A stretch of DNA of 64,000 nucleotides from Dugong dugon (Eukaryota > Chordata > Mammalia > Sirenia > Dugongidae). The notes below the pieces were generated by a model that saw only the letters and a list, made by a program, of their open reading frames with translations, did no database searches and was not told the DNA's origin. The stretch is from the NCBI GenBank assembly GCA_030035585.1, contig CM057482.1:8605001-8669000 (forward strand). The letters are read 5' to 3'. Shown here one piece after another: positions 54,506 through 64,000 of the stretch; position 1 is the first letter of the stretch; each line of letters begins with the position of its first letter. The position numbers and the translations under genes are program-made.

Positions 54506-55444
54506 AAGGTGTTCCATATAAAAGGTGGCTAGTTCAACTTGCAACTCAAACAAGAAAAAGAAGAGCTTCTTCTCAGGATGCCCACTGTACTTCAGTATGC
54601 AGCAAACGTGCTTTATGTGTACTTCCTATTTTACCCTCAGGGCGTCCAAGTCTAGATATTGAAAATTAATTCTTTGTCAAGTGTCTTGTCTCTTTAATCA
54701 GAGTGTGAGCTCCCTGTGAGCTTCCTGCTCACCACAGGAGGGCCTGTTGAGATTTATTGTTGAAAGATTTGTTAACTCTCTCCCAACACAGGTTGTCAGT
54801 GGCAGGCACCCCCGGCAGCCTGGTCTGCCTTAAATATTTTGAAGAAAGTTGCTGGGTTTCTTTCTTTTGTAGCCTAAGGAGTGCCCTGAACTTCATACGT
54901 GGCTTAGTGTCAGCCACGAGGCAGCACCTGACAATCAAACTCACGCCTAGACAAGTTGGTCTTAGAGCCGACTTCTTTGGTAATTTTTAGGGATTAGACC
55001 AGGATGAAAATGAATATTCCAGGGATTATCCTTTAAGCTTTTCAGAGGACAGCTGCACCCAAAGTCCAAGATGGGAGCATCGTAGAGTCAGGGCCTACTT
55101 ACTAGTCTCTGAAGCAATTGAACAATATTATAACATGACGCAGAGGATTCTAAAGTGACATCTCACCGCTTCTGACCGCTGCTGTACTGGAACATGATCC
55201 CCAAAGATGAAGGCTTTAATTCTGGTTAAAATTGAAGTGCCCATGGTTGACGTGAAAGAGAGTGTGTGTGACATTTCAGCTATTATCAGTTACGTCCATC
55301 CAAGTGTGACTGAGTTTCATGCCCTTTTCTGAGAGCTAATTTTGAGTGGGAAGAGCAGCCTCACGGAGACTGAGCCCCGGATGTGGGTGGGAGGGGAGCA
55401 GAAAGCTGAGGATTTCATGTGGTAAAAATACCTAGGTTTCCCTG
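54506..55444. other. No recognised feature
   Basis: Mixed sequence; no supportable gene or named repeat. Confidence 0.3.
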
Positions 55445-55635
55445 GGTGCCTGCTATGTGCTAAGTACCATATTAGCCATATTACATGTTTTGGCACTTAA
55501 ACTTCACAGCAATCCTTCAAGGTAGAAATTACAGCCCCAGATTTACAGATCTGTTTTGGGGGTACTTGCCTGAGGTCATGCTGACAGAAGAGGTGGAAAG
55601 AGTATGAACCTGCTCCCAGTCCTTGCTATTTTCCC
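55445..55635 (-). repeat. MIR SINE
   Basis: GCCTGCTATGTGCTAAGTAC, AACTTCACAGCAATCCTTCA, CTTGCCTGAGGTCATGCTGA. Confidence 0.7.
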
Positions 55636-56716
55636 AAGCAAAATGTTGCCTACTTCATCATTTGGCTCGGGCTTGGCCTTGAGTAGGAATCTCGTCTAAA
55701 ACTGGACGATAGGACCGACCCCCAGGTATGTGCTAACCTAATTCTGCGCCTCAGCCACCTCACGCGCAGTCTTGTTCCCGTGGGTGTGATTGATTTTGAT
55801 GGAAAGAATGTCACAGCTGGAGGGGACCTGAAGGAGGATGGCATGTTGAGGGGTCAAGACCCTCAGTCTCCTGACACTTAACTCTGGGTGCCGCTGCCTA
55901 CCCCGTACCGCCTTGTTACCCCAAAGTGGAGTGTGGGCCAGATTCCAGTGGCATCTTGCAGGGTAGGACACCAGCTGCACCCCGATCCCTTCCTGGGTTA
56001 GGCTACCTCCTTAGGGACCCCCAGTCAGGCAGCTCCTTGGCCGGATAGCCCTTCAGACATGTGCCTCAGGGAGACAGGGAGACACACTGAGCAGCCAAGA
56101 GGCACCTTCTCCCCAGGGGAGGGCCTGCCACAGCTGCTGCTGAGGCAGGGCCCACCCTGGGAGGACAGTCCGGAAATGACCGCTTTCTCTCATGCTGTGC
56201 CTGGTAGGTGTGTGAATGTGTGTATTTTACTTTATCGGGCTTTTTTAAATTACAAAGTAATCCATTCAAGGAAGTATCTCTTTATTTATTAATCTATTTA
56301 TTTTCTTCTCTGCATTTTAATTTCCTCCCTGAATTTGCTCCATAGCAAAGAAAATGATAAAATAAAAATCAGTGAAAATGCGCTCTCAGAGGTGATACCT
56401 GTTTTCGAAGAAAGAATAATCATATGCTATCTTTTATACATATTGGATCCTCGTTACAGTGAGGCCATGTGTGTACTGAGTGAATAAATAAATCCTGACT
56501 CTCATTTAATTAGTGCCCCCAGAAGCTGCTGAAAGTAAAGAGGCCTTTATTACAGTTCTCCGAGGATTCCTTTGAGGTGAGAAGTCAAAGGTGCAAGGCA
56601 ATCATTAGCACCATGTGCGTCCATTTCAAAGATGGTTAAACTGAGGTTCCAAGGCACAGAAGGACCTGGGAGTACAGAGAAGTCACTGGAAAGCCACCAT
56701 TGGTTGGGTTCCTTGC
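55636..56716. other. No recognised feature
   Basis: GC-richer left half, AT-rich right half. Short ORFs without domains. Confidence 0.3.
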
Positions 56717-57237
56717 TGTTATGGATTGAATTGTGTCCCCCAAAAATGTGTATCGATTTGGTTAGGCCATGATTCCCAGCATTGTGTGGTTGTCCACCAT
56801 TTTGTAATCTGATGTGATTATCCTATGTGTTGTAAATTCCTACCTCTGTGATGTTAATGAGGTAAGATTAGAGGCAGTTATGTTAATGAGGCAGGACTCA
56901 ATCTACAGGATTAAGTTTTATCTTGAGTCAATCTCTTTTGATATATAAAAGAGAGAAGCAAGCAGAGAGGAGAGGGACCTCCTACCACCAAGAAAGAAGA
57001 GCCAGGAGCAGAGCATGAACTTTGGACCCAGGGTCTCTGCACTGAGAAGCTCCTAGACCAGCAGAAGATTGATGACAACGACCTTCCCCCAGAGCCACCA
57101 GAAAGAGAAAGCCTTCCCCTGGAGCTAGCCCCCTGAATTCAGACTTCTGGCCTCCTAGACTGAGAGAATAAATTTCTGTTTGTTAAAGCCGTTCACTTGT
57201 GGTATTTCTGTTATAGCAGCACTAGATGACTAAGACA
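56717..57237 (+). mobile_element. Solo LTR, MaLR-like, best-preserved copy
   Basis: 521 bp from TGTTATGGATTGAATTGTGT to ACTAGATGACTAAGACA. It carries TTTTGATATATAAAAGAGAG (a TATA-like box near 56938) and GAGAGAATAAATTTCTG (AATAAA near 57166), as in an LTR with U3-R-U5. The 5-bp flanks cttgc and cttat match at three positions. There is no internal region. Confidence 0.88.
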
Positions 57238-57361
57238 CTTATCAACCTTCTCTTCCTCTCAATTCCAGACTATCCTTCTGCATGATTCCAATAGTAACAT
57301 GGATGTTCCCTGGAGCCATCGGGAGGATGGCTCCCTCATGCCTCCACAAGGCAGTGTTGAG

Positions 57362-57620
57362 GGTGGTGGGGCACAGTGGTTAAGAGAATGGGTGCTTGAA
57401 CCAAGCCTGGATTCACATCCAGCCTCCACCACTTCCTAGCTGAGTGCCCTTGAGAAAATCACTTATCCTCACTCAGCCTCAGCTGCTCACCTGAAAAAGG
57501 CGTAATAATAGTACCTGGCTCCCCAGGTGGTTGTGAGGATTATATAAGATAATGTAGGTAGAGTGCATAGCGAAGCTCCTGGCACCAAACCAGGGCCAAG
57601 TGTGAGCTATGATTACTGTA
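57362..57620 (+). repeat. MIR SINE, nearly full length
   Basis: GGGCACAGTGGTTAAGAGAA (head), CTGGATTCACATCCAGCCTC, CCTCACTCAGCCTCAGCTGC, GTTGTGAGGATTATATAAGA. Confidence 0.88.
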
Positions 57621-57658
57621 AATAACAATAATATCCAGCTTCTGGTAATGCTGTAGAA

Positions 57659-57846
57659 CAGGGATTGGCAAACTACATCTGCAGGCTGTATCTGTCCCTT
57701 GGCCTGTTTTTCTATGGCCTCTGAGGTAAGAATGGTTTTTACATTTTTTAAAGGTTTTCAAAAGGAAGGAGAAGCAGCAGCAGCTGCAACATCAACAGAG
57801 ACCATACTCACCGTTGGCCCTTTGGAGAAAAGTTTGCCGACCCCTG
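57659..57846. mobile_element. hAT-type non-autonomous DNA transposon with perfect 8-bp target duplication
   Basis: The termini are inverted repeats: CAGGGATTGGCAAACT at the start, AGTTTGCCGACCCCTG at the end. ctgtagaa at 57651-57658 is repeated exactly at 57847-57854. The 8-bp duplication and CAGGG termini fit the hAT superfamily (Charlie-related MER elements). 188 bp, no transposase. Confidence 0.93.
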
Positions 57847-57959
57847 CTGTAGAAGTCCAAGCCAGGAGCTCACTTTCAGGTTAGTAATACCTCCCACCAC
57901 CACCGCCAGGATTCTCCCAAATGATCCCAAATGTGATGTTTCCATCAAAGAATGAAGAG

Positions 57960-58190
57960 TTCAATCAGACCAGGCTATCTTGGGGAGCCCTCCCTGAGCC
58001 CCCAGGCCTGGGTCGTCCCTTCCTCCTGTGGGCTTCCCCAGCTTAGTCTGCGTACCTTCTCCTACCCTCTCCCCCAAACAGGCATTGAACTTCTTAAGGA
58101 CGGGGACCGTCTCTCACCTCTGGGCCCGTGCAGCCCCCTGTGGTACATTGTCCTGAACATAGGTGCTCGGTAAATGTTTGTAGGACAGCT
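57960..58190 (+). repeat. L2 3' region
   Basis: CTTAAGGACGGGGACCGTCT, then ATAGGTGCTCGGTAAATGTT. Confidence 0.65.
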
Positions 58191-58744
58191 GGATCGACGA
58201 TTTAGCAAAAACACTCACAGTCTACCCACTTTCCTGATTCCTTAGAAATCTGTGTACAGGCGGCAGATGGCCATTAGGTCCAAATGCTGATTCCTGGGGT
58301 CTCAAAGATGCCATGTCAGTAAAAAGTGCCTTTTCCGAATACCTACCGAGCAGCTGGTGCCCTGCACTGGCTTATCCCACGGCCCAGCTGCCTCTGAGCT
58401 CCTTCCTTGATCACCAAAAACAGACCTGGGAGGCAGCCCTTCCTAGAAGCGGGGCGGAGGGGGGCAGGCTGGGGTGTCCTTGAGGGTAAACAACCAAGGG
58501 AAATCCGGGCTCCAGGAGGCAGAGAGCATTTGGGCACCCACGGTCCCTGGTTGCCACTGTGGGTGGATGAAGGATACAGTGACGGTGGATGAAGGGTTTT
58601 CAGTAGGTGGCCACCAACTCCTGAAACACAGGGAAAGCATGGTAAATGGTTTACTGTCATTGCATTAACGATACATGACAAAGTCATATGCCCTGTGTTT
58701 CCCGACCCGGCAACCACCCTGTCCCTGTGGGGCACTGAGCCACG

Positions 58745-58905
58745 GTACTTTACATTTCTTGTTTCATTTGATCCTCACAGCTGCTCTAAGAAGAATCTGT
58801 CACCAATTCACAGGAGAGAAACCTGAGGCTCAGGGTGCTTTTGGCTTACAATCACACAGCCGATTGGCGGCAGAGGCGATTTACACCCAACTCTGACTGA
58901 CCTCA
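58745..58905 (-). repeat. MIR SINE
   Basis: CATTTGATCCTCACAGCTGC, GAAACCTGAGGCTCAGGGTG, AATCACACAGCCGATTGGCG. Confidence 0.75.
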
Positions 58906-58934
58906 ATGCAGGTTCTCAAACATTCCCTGAGGGC

Positions 58935-59030
58935 CCACGGGCCTAAGAGGCACCTTGCTAAGTGCTGAGGAGACTGGAGAAGGGGATATCAGGCTTTACC
59001 TAGAAACCTCTTATACCGAGATCCACAGCT
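58935..59030 (-). repeat. L2 3' fragment
   Basis: CACCTTGCTAAGTGCTGAGG followed by GGATATCAGGCTTTACC; weak. Confidence 0.4.
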
Positions 59031-59602
59031 CACGGGGAGCCCTACCCCGAGGGAACCCAGAAGACTTCTTAGAGGAGGCGGGCCTGGCCGTTTGTGGACC
59101 CGTGGACCAGTGGGCCCTGCAGGAGAGGGGCCCAGGGCAGGAAACCTGGCTGATGAGACCTGGGCAGGAGCAAGCGATAAACTCTTATTTCCCTGGGCCA
59201 GCTCAGAGCTGTGCTGAAACGACCTGGCCTGGGGCTTGGAGCCAGGCTCAGCCCCCTTCTCAGGTTTGGTAACAGTTGACTCCTCTGCCACGCAGCCTCC
59301 CCTAAAGCCTTCCCTCCCTTGCCCTGCCCTGCTGGCTGGACAAGGCCGCCTGCCTCGGTAGGTGTGCGGGGCCCTTCGTCCTCCATTACCTGGATGCTAG
59401 TCTCCTCCTAAAAGATGCAGCCGTCAGCACCCCAGGCATGACAGCCTGAACCAGGGCTAGGGGTATGTGGCGGGGGCCCAGTGATCCCTTCCCGCTGCTT
59501 ATGGACCTGGGGGTTCAAAATTAAAATAGAAAGTAACCCTACGAACACCCCTGCAGAGCAAGCGGGGAAATATTCTGCTTCCCAGGCTGTTACCACTACT
59601 AG
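59031..59602. other. GC-richer sequence without recognised genes
   Basis: Overlapping ORFs on both strands (about 100 codons) without domains; no named repeat. Confidence 0.3.
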
Positions 59603-59794
59603 TACCAGTTGCGCTCGAGTCAATTCCACCCCGTGCGTGTCAGAGTAGAACTGTGCGCCACAGGGCTTTCAGTGACTGATTTTTTGGAAGTAGATCACCA
59701 GGCCTTTCTTCTGAGGCACCTCTGGGTAGACTTGAACCTCCAACCTCTCAGTTAGCAGCTGAGCGCATTAACTGTCTGTACCACTCGGGGATCC
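59603..59794 (-). mobile_element. AfroSINE (GTCCCTGGGTGG-headed subfamily)
   Basis: ACTAGTACCAGTTGCGCTCG, body TTTTTTGGAAGTAGATCACC and AGGCCTTTCTTCTGAGGCAC, reversed head TGTACCACTCGGGGATCC. The body block is the part that resembles the RTE 5' leader at 1908-1955. Confidence 0.92.
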
Positions 59795-60164
59795 CTCCCA
59801 AGTCCTTAGGAAGTTCTTAGTTAATGGCAGTGGTTGTTACTATCATTGTTGCCCTTATTGCTGGCTGTCTTTGAGGTCTCCCAGTCTTTCTAGAATGGCT
59901 TTCTTTCCCCCTTCCTGCACCCCTTTCTCTACCTGTCCCTCCCTTCTTCCCCTCTGTCCACTGCCCCAGGCCTCAAAGCATGTGTACCCTCGTCTCATCT
60001 TGCCAAGGCCTGAGGCACCCCAGAGGATCGGAGGGGACCTTTCCTGACGGACGGGCATTTCTATGAGTTAGTCTGAGAACAGCCCGTGCTGACAAGTGAG
60101 TGAAGGCAGGTAGGTTAGTGCGTGGCCTCTCACTTGTGGTCTGGGGAAGATGCAGGACGTACCT

Positions 60165-60260
60165 CACGACGTGTTTATTGAGCAACTAGTTAGTGCAAGG
60201 CACTATGGAAGACTTCGCCAGTGTCCCGCAAAGGTGAGAAGATCACTTGAGAAGGGTCAG
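60165..60260 (-). repeat. L2 3' fragment
   Basis: GTGTTTATTGAGCAACTAGT followed by GTGCAAGGCACTATGGAAGA. Confidence 0.6.
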
Positions 60261-60599
60261 AAGGGAACCCCTGGGCATAGTTGTCCTGTAGTGGTCTGCC
60301 TTTGGGGGTTTTCAGGTTTCAGCTGTTTAACCTCTTTCCTGTCGTCACTGGCAGAGTTAGGAGGCCACAAGGAAAAGGACCGCAGAGGCAAGAACAGAGA
60401 GAGCCCACAGAACCGCATGCTTTACGGAAAGAAGAGATGCAGTGTTGAGCTGTGGCTGTGCCTGAGTAATCACGCCAGTGTAACGAGAGATTCTTCCTGC
60501 CCCATCAGTACGTGAGTTCCCTTACTAATGGCTCAGCCCTGCCCACGATAAGCTTTCCTTCTCGCTTCTGTGCGAGCCACAGAGTTAGGTATCATTCCA

Positions 60600-60646
60600 C
60601 TATGAGTCGGAATCGACTTGCTGGCAACGGGCTTGGTTTGGTTTTT
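60600..60646 (+). mobile_element. AfroSINE tail fragment
   Basis: ACTATGAGTCGGAATCGACT, then GGCTTGGTTTGGTTTTTTAG. Only the last 45 bp are present, with little divergence. Confidence 0.88.
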
Positions 60647-60769
60647 TAGGGTATAAATAATTTAAATATACTCCAAGGGTATTGTTTTAAATTAGACTGC
60701 CCAGGCAGGCTGGACAAAGGGAGGTTGAGACAGTCACTCCATCCTCTCTGATCTCACAACACTTGTGAG

Positions 60770-60945
60770 GAATCCCACACACCTCTCCTATGTTTAGCAA
60801 ATTACATTTTCATCATTTGAGTATATTACTGTCTGTCCCACAAAACTTGGGCTCCTTATTAACTTTCATTGCCTAGGGTCAGACAGAGAATGGATACTTT
60901 TAGTGCTCATCGAATAAATCAATGAAATGAATAAGTGAATGGGTA
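60770..60945 (+). repeat. L2 3' fragment
   Basis: TTTAGTGCTCATCGAATAAA and TCAATGAAATGAATAAGTGA close an L2-like 3' end. Confidence 0.5.
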
Positions 60946-60977
60946 AGTGACTTCTGCCCAAGCTAGAAGGTAGAAGA

Positions 60978-61133
60978 GCCAGAACTCAGACCCAGATCTC
61001 ATGCTCCCAAGCCCGGTTCTTATTATCTTTCTAATCTTTCATGAGGAAAAACTGTGCCAGAACTCAGACCCAGATCTCATGCTCCCAAGCCCGGTTCTTA
61101 TTATCTTTCTAATCTTTCATGAGGAAAAACTGT
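60978..61133. repeat. Perfect tandem duplication, 2 x 78 bp
   Basis: 60978-61055 and 61056-61133 are identical base for base, each starting GCCAGAACTCAGACCC and ending GAGGAAAAACTGT. The flanks differ. The unit is not a microsatellite and no mobile-element ends are visible. Confidence 0.97.
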
Positions 61134-61469
61134 ATCTTGTACAAAATCCGAAAGATTCAGCAGTCCACAGTCAGTACTGTCCATCGTCCACCGATTCAGT
61201 TAGCACATGGACTTTGAGCGCTGCCATGTGCCAGGTGCTTCCTCTAATAGTTACATACAGAGTTGGGGTCAATGACCTTGACCATGACTGTTATCAGAGA
61301 GTCCAGGAGATCCAAGCCATGCTGCCCAGGGAGAGGGGTCTGCTTCCCTCCTCACTCCTGCTGTAGCCCCGTCTGATACGAGGGTCTGGATTTGGAGGCG
61401 GGGAGAGGGAGGGATACATATTGATCCATGGACCCCTTGTGCCCTTCTCCCTTCTTTGGGTGCTGTATT

Positions 61470-61810
61470 CCTGGTACTCAGGCCCTTCCTGCCATCCCTC
61501 AGCTCCCCTCAGTTCCCAGCTATGGCACTTCACCCAAGTTATCCTGCTTCAGATGTCAGACTTCTCCCTCCCTTCTGGACCCTGGTCATTAGATCACCTC
61601 CAGCACGGCCTCTCTTTCTACGCACTTCAGTTTCTTAGCACATTCCACCTTCTGTTCTGGTTATCGGTATGTATCTTATCTCCCCCACAAGATTATCAGC
61701 TCCGTGGGCACAGGATCCATGTCTAATTCATCTTTGTATTCTCAGCAGTGCTTGGCATGGTGCTTCATAGTTGATACTGTACAATCCTTGTAGAATAAAT
61801 GAATATGTAA
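61470..61810 (+). repeat. L2 3' region
   Basis: ATTATCAGCTCCGTGGGCAC, TCTTTGTATTCTCAGCAGTG, CTTGTAGAATAAATGAATAT: ordered L2 3' UTR. Confidence 0.65.
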
Positions 61811-62527
61811 CTGGAAGAAAAGTGATATCTGGTGAGATGGGGTTAGAGAGAGCAGAATTTGTTGCTCAGGATAAGAAATGAACTTTGGGCGGGCCGAAGA
61901 GAGGAAGGGAGAGGGTCAGTAAACATGGCAGGAGCTCAAGTCAATAGACCAAGGGACTTTTAGGAACGAGGGAGTTTAACGTTTGAATCTGTGGTTTATA
62001 AAATGTGACACAACCATTCTCAACATTTAGTGAAATCTACTTACGGATACCCTGTGTGGGTGGTGTTTTCTCTGGGAAATCAAAGAAATGGAGCTGTGTT
62101 GCCCATTGGATGTGAAGCCAGAGAGAATAAGGACAGGATTTGGTCCATCCACCAAACTAACTCAGCAGAAGCTGGGGCTCAGAACCCAAGGTGGTGAGGA
62201 AAACTCAATCTCTATCAGAATCCACAGGAAAATTAGGGGTGAGTGGGAAGGGAAAATGAGGAGCCCACCACACTCGAAGTGGGGTGAAGCTATTTCATCT
62301 GAATCTTTGGAATGGCTGTCTCACAGAATAGCTGTGAGTTCACAACAGAGAAGCTTTTGGGACCAGGCAGTTGACTGAGGACCCTCTAAACTTCTGAGCT
62401 CCGACTCCAAGGGCCTTTTCAACTCTATCTTGTCTGTTAGGTCTCTGTCCTAGTGAACGCAAAAGCAAAGGCGAGAAGTGCCTGACCATCATCATAACGC
62501 GGCAAACTGACCCAATGAGAACAGCAG
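61811..62527. other. No recognised feature
   Basis: Mixed sequence; a 96-codon ORF (62088-62378) has no recognisable domain. Confidence 0.3.
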
Positions 62528-62648
62528 GAAGCTGGGCAGTAAGAGATCTGATTTCAAGTCCCAGTTCATGACTTTGTGTGACCCTAAGCAAGTCACTTAT
62601 TATCTCTGGGTTTCTGTCTTCAGTTTTATCAAACTGTGGAAATGGCAT
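62528..62648 (+). repeat. MIR fragment
   Basis: GATTTCAAGTCCCAGTTCAT, CTAAGCAAGTCACTTATTAT. Confidence 0.65.
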
Positions 62649-63264
62649 GCTGTCCACCTACAACACAGCGTTGTTGGGAGGGGTAAACCCGGAAGCAGGG
62701 TAGCCAGGAAGCTCAAGCTGCAGAGCTGCCACAGGGCTCACATACTTACTTCTTCTTAGGCACAGATTGTGTTCAACTTAACTTTAAACACAGTCCTTGG
62801 TTTTCTTGGGCAGGCTTTATCTGGTTCTTGCCTAAATTCCAAACACAGGGGTCGTGCTGGCGTGGGGGTGATGGAAATAGACACACACAACTGGCTTCAA
62901 GAACTGGCGACGGAGAACAAAGGAGGTCACGGGCGGGAATCCGAAAAACAACAACTCTAAGGACAGAACACACTGAGTTATTTATAGGGCAATAAAACTC
63001 CATCACCCCATAAAACTTAATAACCCCCAAAAGTATCTCTGGGGAAGCAGACGGCACAGGGTAGTTTGGGCCAAGTCAGTGATAGCTCAAGCTGATTACT
63101 GGGTCGTGCCTTGGTGCTCAAGGACATGCCACAGACGGTGGCTGGCGTTCACAGCGATGGCTTTGGGTCAGCAAGAATGGGCTCCGTTGTATGGTGAATG
63201 TTTACTAAGGAAGGTACGGATGAGGCATATTTTAGAAGGATTTCAATTAAAAAGGGTAGTGAGG
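62649..63264. other. No recognised feature
   Basis: No gene or named repeat supported. Confidence 0.3.
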
Positions 63265-63480
63265 TGAAGTGGGAAGATCATAGATTTGGGAGCAATGCAG
63301 ACCTGGATTCAAATCCAGCTCCATCCTAACCAGGCCACTGAAGTATGCAAGTAACTGAACACCTCTGCACCTCAGTTTCCTTATCTGCACAATGGGAATA
63401 ATAAGAGTTGTCCCATGGAATCGTTGAGAGGCTTAAAAGACATAACATAGGTGGCAGCCAGCACCGATGTTGCCCTTAAA
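63265..63480 (+). repeat. MIR SINE
   Basis: GACCTGGATTCAAATCCAGC, CACCTCAGTTTCCTTATCTG, CGTTGAGAGGCTTAAAAGAC. Confidence 0.88.
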
Positions 63481-63499
63481 AGATTAGGTTCAGTTATCA

Positions 63500-63592
63500 G
63501 GGACAGCGCAGGACCAGGCAACATCGTGTTCTGTGATACATAAAGTCACAGTGAGTCAGAGCCGACTCGCTGGCAACTAACAACAACAGAGC
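63500..63592 (+). mobile_element. RTE LINE 3' end fragment
   Basis: GACAGCGCAGGACCAGGCAA, GTCACAGTGAGTCAGAGCCG, CAACTAACAACAACAGA. It sits just after a MIR. Confidence 0.88.
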
Positions 63593-63784
63593 TGACGCCC
63601 TGGACCCCTTCCACTGTGCGGGGCAAATGAAGCATTGCGTCATCGTTACTGCTGCCGTGGCTGCTATTGCTACTGTTACCGCTGAACTACTCCAACTCTT
63701 CTCATTGTTACTCCGCTCCCACGGAGAGATGAGGGAGCAGCCGTTGAGCATACTACAATAAAGTATTTTCAAGGCTGAGATGAA

Positions 63785-63915
63785 CTCTCAGGTCACAAGC
63801 TACCTCCTGAGTGAAGACTTCTGTCACCACCGGCCTCTCCCAGCAGATGGTCCCTCCCTTCTTGGCACTCCCGGGCATTTGTCCATACCTCTGTCAGTGG
63901 GCTTACCTATCTTTG
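63785..63915 (+). repeat. L2 fragment
   Basis: CTTGGCACTCCCGGGCATTT followed by CATACCTCTGTCAGTGGGC. Confidence 0.5.
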
Positions 63916-63927
63916 TGGAGAAGGTGT

Positions 63928-64000
63928 TCTGTAATGGGTAAGAGTGCCCCATTGCATCCAGACCGACTGGGTTCAAACGTGTGTCTAGCCTTGGCCAAGA
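63928..64000 (+). repeat. MIR SINE, cut by the window end
   Basis: GTAATGGGTAAGAGTGCCCC, then CCGACTGGGTTCAAACGTGT; the rest lies outside. Confidence 0.7.

Noticed and set aside
1-64000. CRISPR array, operon or bacterial system
   Set aside because: The repeats are dispersed mammalian retroposons with target duplications; there are no regularly spaced direct repeats with spacers and no prokaryotic gene layout.

Overview
The window reads as nuclear DNA of an afrotherian mammal, most likely an elephant; another paenungulate (manatee, hyrax) cannot be excluded from sequence alone. The main evidence is about thirty copies of tRNA-headed SINEs with AfroSINE-type heads and a shared tail that reads roughly GGGTCGCTATGAGTCGGAAT. 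With them are two long RTE/BovB-like LINE copies, and mammal-wide repeats (L1, L2, MIR, MER5A, MaLR-like LTRs). I recognise no intact protein-coding gene, rRNA gene or functional tRNA gene. Almost every long open reading frame lies on, or is a shadow of, a transposable element. The best exon-like segment (44442-44642) is only a candidate.

Layout. 1-9 kb: an RTE LINE whose 5' half is inverted (925-3971), then GC-richer sequence with MIR remnants, a solo MaLR-like LTR with a perfect 5-bp target duplication (7383-7957) and a SINE nested in a SINE (8087-8489). 9-17 kb: L1 fragments broken by SINEs, a TG microsatellite and an RTE 3' end. 17-25 kb: a solo LTR, a SINE with a tRNA-Gly-like head (21346-21694) and a 5'-truncated RTE on the minus strand (22142-24612). 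24.6-29.2 kb: L1 pieces in both orientations, plus a TA microsatellite of about 70 bp. 29-44 kb: GC-richer sequence with L2, MIR and AfroSINE copies, including two AfroSINEs at one target site (33334-33738) and one L2 apparently inside another (38.5-39.5 kb). 44-48 kb: an LTR split by about 800 bp of GC-rich sequence, a second GC-rich block with a palindrome, and a near-identical L1 duplication. 48-64 kb: MER5A, more SINEs and L1 3' ends, a solo LTR (56717-57237), a hAT element with a perfect 8-bp target duplication (57651-57854), a perfect 78-bp tandem duplication (60978-61133), and MIR/L2 remnants to the end.

How the parts relate. The SINEs appear to be non-autonomous partners of the RTE. 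They share its 3' tail, and their bodies resemble the RTE 5' leader seen at about 1908-2000. Nested insertions give a relative order: L2/MIR/old L1 first, then RTE, and AfroSINE mostly last. Without genes or a reference alignment I cannot say whether the window is intergenic or intronic. Family names were assigned by recognition, not by a database search, and boundaries are accurate to about 5-20 bp unless a target-site duplication is given.
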